DNA from: Lachnospiraceae bacterium
Lineage (GTDB): Bacteria > Bacillota > Clostridia > Lachnospirales > Lachnospiraceae
Length of the DNA: 64,000 nucleotides
NCBI GenBank assembly: GCA_017622575.1
Contig: JAGAQU010000103.1
Location: forward strand, 1-64,000
Direction of reading: 5' to 3'
The position numbers were made by a program, and so were the translations under genes. The notes beneath the pieces were generated by a model. The model had not been told where the DNA came from and did not search any database. It saw only the letters and a list, made by a program, of their open reading frames with translations. Of the stretch, positions 36,501 to 45,500 are shown one piece after another; the stretch's first letter is position 1; each line of letters opens with the position of its first letter.

Positions 36501-39500
36501 GGCAATAGCAATGTCTTTGGAACAGCTGATAATGGCAATGCAATTTCAATTAATGGAACGAAGATGGATAAACCGAAAGTTTTCTATCGTGATTCTGCAA
36601 CAAGTGAATATATTGATTTGGATGCAGTTGAAGAGGAAATTTCTGGAATTTCTTCAGATTTGGCTGCAAAGAGCAGTGCTAATATTTCTCAGTCTGGGAA
36701 TAATTATGAATTGATCAATCCTGATGGTGTTGGGGTGATTAATTGGAAAGCTTCAGAGGTTCCATCTGGCGATATTAATTTTACCGGTTTTTCTGCGGGA
36801 CATACGGGAAGTATTATCATTAATGTTGATTGTGGTGGAGGCAATGTTACCCTTCCTGAAAGAGCTTATGTTTATATCGATGGCAAGCAACAGAGTACAA
36901 ATGAAGTAACTACGTTTGAGGCTGGTAAGGTGATTTGGAACTTTACAAATTGTACTGAATCTACAATTACGGCTAAAAATATGACAGGATGCATTATAGC
37001 ATTAGGAGCTACTGTCAATGCAACTCAGAACCTGAATGGTACTATTATTGCAGAAAATGTGCACAATACAGCAGAAACACACCGTACGGACTTTACGGGA
37101 AAGACCTCAGGTGACAGTACTGAGTTCAGCGTAAGTAAGAGCTTTACAGATAATAATTGGCCGGACGGTACCGGTTATACATTTGAATTTGATGGTCTTA
37201 ATGGTGCACCTACTCCTGAAAATCATAGAGTCACTTTGACTGCGAATTCCAGAGGATCTTCCTTTGGAACAATCAGATTCCCTTATGATTCAAGTAAGGT
37301 GGGAAGTACAGTTTCTTATGAATATGAAGTAAAAGAAATTGTTCCTGATACACCGGTTGAGGGTGTGACTTATGATGATACCATTTATTATGTAAAAGTA
37401 GATGTTCAGTATAGCCATGACGAAGCAACTGCTGTAAGCACAGCCAGGATTATTTCTACATCTTATAAAACTTCTGTAGATGGTGAATATCAAGATTTTG
37501 ACAGAAATAGTTTTGTATTTACGTTTAAAAACAGTTATTTGGATCAAGGCTCTATCGCTGTTACTAAGGCAATCAGTGGTACAACTGATACAAGAACATT
37601 CTATTTCACCTTAAAAGACAGTAATGGAAATTTTGTTTCCAGAGATGACTCTACGGTATTTAAAATTACTGCCGGAACAACTGTTAAAATTGAGAATCTT
37701 CCTTTCGACACTTATACGCTGGAAGAAACAGATGCAAACGGAAATGCTGTTGCTTACGATGGACTGACTTTCCCTTATACAGTAACTTATACCAGCCAGA
37801 ATATTTCGATTAATCAGAACAATCAGAATGGTGCAGCAACCATTACCAATACGTATAAGCCTGAGAAGATACAGATCAGTGGCTCAAAGACATGGGATGA
37901 CGGCAATAATCAGGATGGAACAAGACCTGAGAGTATTACAATCAATCTGTTGGCAAACGGCACAAAGGTTGACAGCAAGACTGTGACCGAAAGTGACGGT
38001 TGGGCATGGACATTTACAAATCTTGATAAGTATAAAGATGGTGTGGAAATCAGATATACTGTAACGGAAGATGAAGTGAAGTCATATACAACAATTGTAA
38101 ATGGTTATGATGTAACAAACAGCTATATTCCCAAGACAGTAGATATTAGTGGTCAGAAGACCTGGAGTGACAGTGATAACCAGGATGGCATCCGTCCTTC
38201 AAGTATTACGGTTAATCTGCTCAAAAATGGGGTAAAGACTGACAGCAAGATTGTGACATCTGAGAATAACTGGGCTTACGAATGGAAAGATCTGCCCAAG
38301 TATGAGAATGGCGTAGAAATTACCTATACGGTAACAGAAGATGCAGTGGCAGGTTATTCGCCCGTTTACAGCGATTATGATATCAGAAATGAGCACACAC
38401 CCGGTAAGACCAATATTTCTGTAAGAAAAGATTGGTCTGATAGCAATAATCAGGATGGTGTGAGGCCTTCCAGCATTGAAGTGCAGTTAAAAGCTGACGG
38501 TGTGGCAGAGGGAGCCCCTGTTACATTGAATGAGGAGAATAATTGGTCTTACACATGGACTGATCTGGCTGAAAAGAAAGCCGGAAAGGTGATTGAATAT
38601 ACGGTAGAAGAGGTCAGAGTACCCGGCGGATATAAAGTTGTGGTGAGCGGTGATGCTGAGACCGGTTATATTTTGACAAACAGCCATACACCGGAAACCA
38701 CAAGCATCAGTGGTACAAAGACATGGAATGACAACAATAATCAGGATGGTGTGAGACCTTCTAGCATTACGATTAATCTGTTGGCAAACGGCACAAAGGT
38801 TGACAGCAAGACTGTGACCGCAAATGACAACTGGGAATGGACTTTTGGCAATCTTGATAAATATGCAAATGGTGAACTTATCAATTATACGATTGAAGAA
38901 TTAGTGGTTCCTGGGTATACAAGCAATATCACAGGTTCTGCATCAGCAGGTTTTACGGTTATCAATGAGCATACACCGGAAACTACGAGCATCAGCGGTA
39001 CCAAGACATGGGATGATGACGACGATCGCGACAGGGTAAGACCGACTCAGATTATCGTGAATCTACTTGCGGATGGTCAGAAAGTGCATGAAAAGATTGT
39101 AACAGTCGGAGAGGACGGCAACTGGTCATGGAGCTTTGACAATCTGCCCAAGTATAAGAATGTAAATGATAAGGGTGTGCTCATTCAGTATACTGTGACA
39201 GAAAATCCTGTAAAAGATTATTCAACTGAAATTAAAGGCAGTGCAACTGGCGGATTTGAAATTATTAACACGCATACACCTGGAAAGACATCCATCAGCG
39301 TTGAAAAAGTTTGGGTTGATAGCGATAATCAGGATGGAAAGAGACCTGCATCTATTCAGGTACAGTTATATGCTGACGGCGAGCCGAGTGGCGCAACTGT
39401 AACATTGGATGAGACAAATGAATGGAAGCATACCTGGTCAGGCCTTTTGGAGAAGAATGCCGGAACAAAGATTAGCTATACAGTTAAGGAAGTGTCTGTA

Positions 39501-42500
39501 CCCGGTGGTTATACGGTTTCCTATGAACCTGAAGGTACTAAAATTATAATCACCAATAAGCACGATACTGAAAAGACCAGCATCAGCGGAAGCAAGATTT
39601 GGACTGACAATGATGATCAGGATGGCTTAAGACCTGACAGCATTACGGTTCATCTGTTCGCCGATGGCGTTGACACTACAAAGACGGCAACAGCCACCAA
39701 GAATGACAACTGGGCATGGAAATTTGAGAATCTTGATAAGTATGCAAATGGTCAGTTGATCAATTATACGGTAACAGAGGATGCGGTTGAAGGCTATACA
39801 ACTGTAATTACAGGAACAGCAGCAGAAGGTTATGTCATTACCAATACGCATATACCGGAAAAGATTTCTATAAACGGTATAAAAGCTTGGGATGACAATG
39901 ATAATCAGGATGGTGTAAGACCTGAAACTGTTGTTATCACTCTGTATGCAAACGGAGAAAATACCGGCAGGACAGCAACAGCTTCTGAAGCAACCGAATG
40001 GAAATGGAGCTTTGCGGATCTTGATAAATATGCAAATGGTACTGAGATAGTATATTCTGTTGTTGAGGAATCGATAGATGGATATGTTTCAACGGTAACA
40101 GGATCTGTGAAGAGCGGCTTTACTGTTACAAATAAGCACAAACCCGGTGAGACGAATTACACTGTATCGAAATACTGGGAAGATGGCAACAATCAGGATG
40201 GAATCAGACCTACGGAAATTTCTGTTCAGCTTCTGGCAGACGGTGTCGAATATGGCGATCCTGTTGTTTTAAATGCGGCAAATGGCTGGACGTATACCTG
40301 GGATCCATTAGATGAAAAGGCAAACGGCAGGAAGATTGTATATTCCGTAAAAGAAATCAGTATTAGAGAAGGATATACGCCTTCCTATGTACCTGTCGAG
40401 AACGGTATGAATATCACCAATAACCATACACCGGAAACTACCACCATAAGTGGTGCTAAGACATGGGATGACGCAGATAATCAGGATGGTTTAAGACCTC
40501 AGAAGATCGAGATCACACTTTATGCAGATGGCAATGTAAAAGAAACGAAAGATGTAACAGCAGCTGATAACTGGTCATGGAGTTTCACAAATCTGCCTGT
40601 ATATAAAGATGGTCAGAAGATTGTTTATACCATTTCCGAAAAAGAAATCCTCGGTTATGACACAGAGGTTACTGGTTTTGATGTAAAGAATACTCACACA
40701 CCAGAAAAGACCAGTGTGAGTGGTATTAAGGTTTGGGATGACAAGAACAATCAGGATGGAATGAGACCTGAAACCATTACCGTGAACCTTCTTGCAGATG
40801 GCACTAAGGTTGACAGTATGACAATCAGTGCAGCAGAAGACGGCAGTTGGTCTTATGCATTTACAGATCTTGATAAGTTTAAAGATGGTAGGGAAATTGT
40901 TTATACAGTAACAGAAGAGGTAACGGAACTGAAAGAACTCGGTTATTCTACCTCTATTGATGGTACGACAATTACCAACAGCTATACACCCGGCAAGACG
41001 AACCATAGCGTTGTCAAGGTATGGGAAGATGGAAATGATCAGGATAGAGTGAGACCGGTATCCATCAGAGTACAGCTTTTGGCTGACGGTGTAGCTGTGG
41101 ACGGTTCTGAGGTTACACTTGATGCATCCAATAACTGGTGTCATGAGTGGACGGATCTTGATCTGAAGAAGGCAGGTCAGCTGATCACTTATACCGCAGA
41201 AGAAATTGGTACTGTAACAGGTTATGAGACCTCTGAGCCTGCAACTGCAAATGGAACTACAACAATTACCAATACACATATCCCTGAGACCATAGAGATC
41301 AGCGGCTTAAAGACATGGGATGATAATAATGATCAGGATGGTATAAGACCTTCTGAGGTTACAATTGTACTTTTTGCAAATGGTGAAGAATACAGAACTG
41401 CAAAGGCGACAAAGGACAACGGATGGGCATACAGCTTTACCGATCTTCCCAAGTACCAGGCAGGCGATGAAATCAGCTACACGATTAGTGAAATAGCTGT
41501 AGATGGATATAAGCCGTTTGTGACTGTATATGATGTAAAGAATACGCATACCCCTGAGACCACCAGTGTCAGAGGTAGCAAGGTTTGGGATGATGCCAAC
41601 AATCAGGATGGCATAAGACCTACGAGCATTACGGTAAATCTGCTCGCTGACAATGAAGTAGTAAAGAGTATGGTAGTGAAGCCGGATTCAGATGGCAACT
41701 GGACTTATGAGTTTACGAATCTGCCCAAGTACAGAGATGGCGGACAGCCGATCGTCTATACCGTGACAGAAAACGCAGTTAATGATTACTCAACAAAGAT
41801 TGAGGGAACAGTAATTAAGAACAGCTATACTCCTGAGAAGACATCTCATTCCGTAGTGAAGGTATGGAATGATAATAACAATCAGGACGGCATAAGACCT
41901 GATGCGATTGAAGTTGAATTATATGCAGACGGAAATCTGGTTACTGATTCCAAAGTTACTCTGAATGCAGCAAATGACTGGAGCCATACATGGGAAGGAC
42001 TTGACTTAAAGAGTAACGGTCAGACAATTACTTATACCGCCAAGGAAGTTGGAGAAATTACAAGATACACTGTTTCATCAACAACCGATGCCAAAACGCA
42101 TACCACAACGATTACGAATAGCTACACACCTGAGAAGACCAGTGTGAGCGGTAAGAAGACTTGGAGCGACGCGGATAATCAGGATGGAAAGAGACCTTCC
42201 AGCATTACCATCAGACTCCTTGCTGACGGCACGGAAACCAATTATTACAAGGTTGTGACGAAAGCAGATGACTGGAAATGGAGCTTCACAGAGCTGCCTA
42301 AGTACAGAGATGGCGGACATTTGATCATTTACACAATTTCCGAAGATGCTGTGGCAGAATATAAGACATCTATAAATGGTTACGATGTGGAAAATACACA
42401 TATACCGGAAGAAACCAGTGTAAGTGGTGAGAAGACCTGGAGTGATGCAAACAATCAGGACGGTGTGAGACCCGATAGCATTATCATTCACCTTCAGGCA

Positions 42501-45500
42501 AATGGAGAGACTGTACAGAGTAAGACAGTAACGGAAGCTGATGGATGGAAATGGAGCTTTACAAATCTTCCCAAATACGCAAATGGCAGTCTGATCATTT
42601 ACACAATAACGGAAGAGATTACAAGCAGCTACTCGGCAGATGTTAAAGGCTTTGATGTAGAGAACAGCTATACACCCGGCAAGACCAGTCTGAGTGTACA
42701 GAAGGTTTGGAGCGATGCAAATAATCAGGACGGCATCAGGCCTGCTACCGTTTATGTGCAGCTTTATGCAGATGGTCAACCTGTGGAAGGTAAGACTGCT
42801 GAACTGAATGCGGCAAATGGCTGGACTTATACGTGGATGAATCTGGATGAGAAGAAAGCCGGAAAGACCATCAGATATGAGGCAAAGGAAACAGAAGTAT
42901 CCGGATATACTGTTTCTTATAATAATGAGACGGCAGGTACTACTGTTATTACTAACACACACATTCCTGAGGAAACGGAAGTCGAAGGTTCCAAGAGCTG
43001 GGATGACAATAACAATCAGGATGGAAAGAGACCTACAAGCATTACAATCAATTTGCTTGCAGACGGTGAAAAAATAAATAGTCAGACAGTGACACCTGAT
43101 GCGGAAGGCAATTGGAACTTCAAGTTTACCAAGCTTCCTAAGAAAGCAAACGGAAAAGATATTGTTTATACAATCACAGAAGAAGCTGTAGAAGGCTATG
43201 AAGTTTCTGTGGACGGCTACAATGTAATCAATTCTCATAAACCTGAAAAGGTTAAGGTTGAAGGAAAAAAGACCTGGGTTGACAATAATGATGCAGAGCA
43301 AGCAAGACCTGAAAGCATTACTATCAGACTTTATGCTGACAGTAAAGAAGTTGACAGCCTGATAGTGACACCTGATGAAAATGGTGACTGGAAGTGGAGC
43401 TTTACAGACCTGGATAAGTATGCTGATGGTAAGGAAATCGCCTATACTATTACTGAGGATTATGTATTTGATTATACTACCGAGGTAAATGGTTATGATG
43501 TGACCAACACCTATACACCCGGCGTAACCTCCATTACGGTAACCAAGGATTGGAAGGATAATGATGACCAGGATGGCAGACGTCCGGAGTCAATTACCGT
43601 ACAGCTGTATGAAAGCTTTGGTATTTTCAGCCTGACAAGAGGAGAAGCAGTTACTTTAAATACTGACAATAACTGGACTTATACTTGGGGCAATCTTCCT
43701 GTTAAGAAACAGAATACGACAGTTAAGTACTGGGTAAAGGAAATCAGCAGAATCAGCGGTTATGAAACCGACATTATCAATGGAACAGATATCACAATCA
43801 CCAATACTTATGAGACGGAAGAAACAGAAGTAAAGGGTGAAAAGATCTGGGATGATAACAATAATCAGGATGGAGCAAGGCCCGAAAGTATTACCATCAG
43901 ACTGATTGCGGATCAGGGCACGTCATATGAGAAGGAAGCCGGAGTTCAGACCGTAACAGCCGGTAAGGACGGCAAGTGGTCATGGAGCTTTACGGGACTT
44001 CCTAAGTACAGAGACGGTGGTGTGGAAATCGCCTATACAGTAGTTGAGGATCCTGTGGCAGACTATGAGACACCTGTAATTACAGGCGATGCAAAGAACG
44101 GCTTTGTAGTAACCAATACTCATATAACAGAAGATACAGAATATTCTGTGAAGAAGATATGGGTTGACAACAGCAATCAGGATGGTTTAAGACCTGAGAC
44201 GATTACCGTACAGCTCTATGCCGATAATGTTGCTCTGGATGGAAAGACAGCAGAATTGAACCTTGAAAATGCATGGACCTATAAGTGGACTGAACTTGAC
44301 AAGTATCATGACGGAAAACTGATTGTCTATACAGCACAGGAGACAGAAGTTCCTGAAGGTTATACCATGTCAGCTGAGCATATTGATGAGGATGCCGAAA
44401 CTGTAATTACAAATACTCATATGCCTGAAACCATAAGCGTAAGTGGTTCCAAGACTTGGGATGATGCAGATAATCAGGATGGTCTTAGAGCGACAAGCGT
44501 TACCATTAATCTGCTGGCAGATGGAACAGAAGTGGATGAAAAGACAGTGACAGCAGCCGATGGCTGGTCATGGAGCTTTACAAATCTTCCTAAGTATCGT
44601 GAAGGCGGTGTTGAAATTTTCTACACGATAACCGAAGATAAGGTGGAAGGCTATACAACCGAAGTAAAGGGATATGATGTAAAGAATACACATAAGCCTG
44701 CAACTGTGGATGTAGAAGGAAGCAAGACTTGGAATGATGCAGATAATCAGGATGCAAAGAGACCTGAGAGCATAGTCATTACCTTGCTTGCAGACGGAAC
44801 ACCTGTAGATGAAATGACAGTGACGGAGGCAGACGACTGGTCATGGAGCTTTACAAATCTTCCTAAGTTTAAGAATGTGGAAGGAAGAGCAACTGAAATC
44901 CTATACACTGTAAGAGAAACCGTGGTAGACGAATATACAACTACCTACGATGAGTATGATGTAATCAACAGCTATACACCCGGTGAGACCAGCATCACAG
45001 TGACCAAGATTTGGGATGATGCAGAAAACCAGGATGGTATTCGTCCTAATGAGATCAAGGTACAGTTGATGGCTGATAATACAGCAAGGGGTGAAGAGGT
45101 AACTCTGAATAAAGCAAATAACTGGACCTACACATGGACGAAGCTTCCTAAGATGAAACAGGGAGTGGATATTAAATATAGTGTAAAGGAAGTTAAAGTT
45201 CCTGACGGATATACTGTAGTAATTACCGGAGATTCGTCAATAGGATATACCATTACCAATAGTCATATTCCCGAAACTGTTGAGGTAGAAGGATCAAAGA
45301 CCTGGAGCGATGCAGATAATCAGGATGGAAAGAGACCTGAAAGTATCAAGATCTGGCTTCTGGCAGACGGTACAGAGATTGACAGTCGTGTAGTGACTGA
45401 GGAAAGTGGATGGAAGTGGAGCTTCACAGATCTTCCTAAGTACAAAGACGGCGGAAAGCTGATCAGTTACACTATAGAAGAAGATCCTGTGAAAGAATAT

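Noticed and set aside
42078-43301. 407-codon open frame on the minus strand inside the adhesin gene (and several shorter ones, such as 40575-41279)
   Set aside because: These are shadows: the repeated Cna-B codons avoid stops in one opposite frame. No ribosome site, and composition follows the repeat period.
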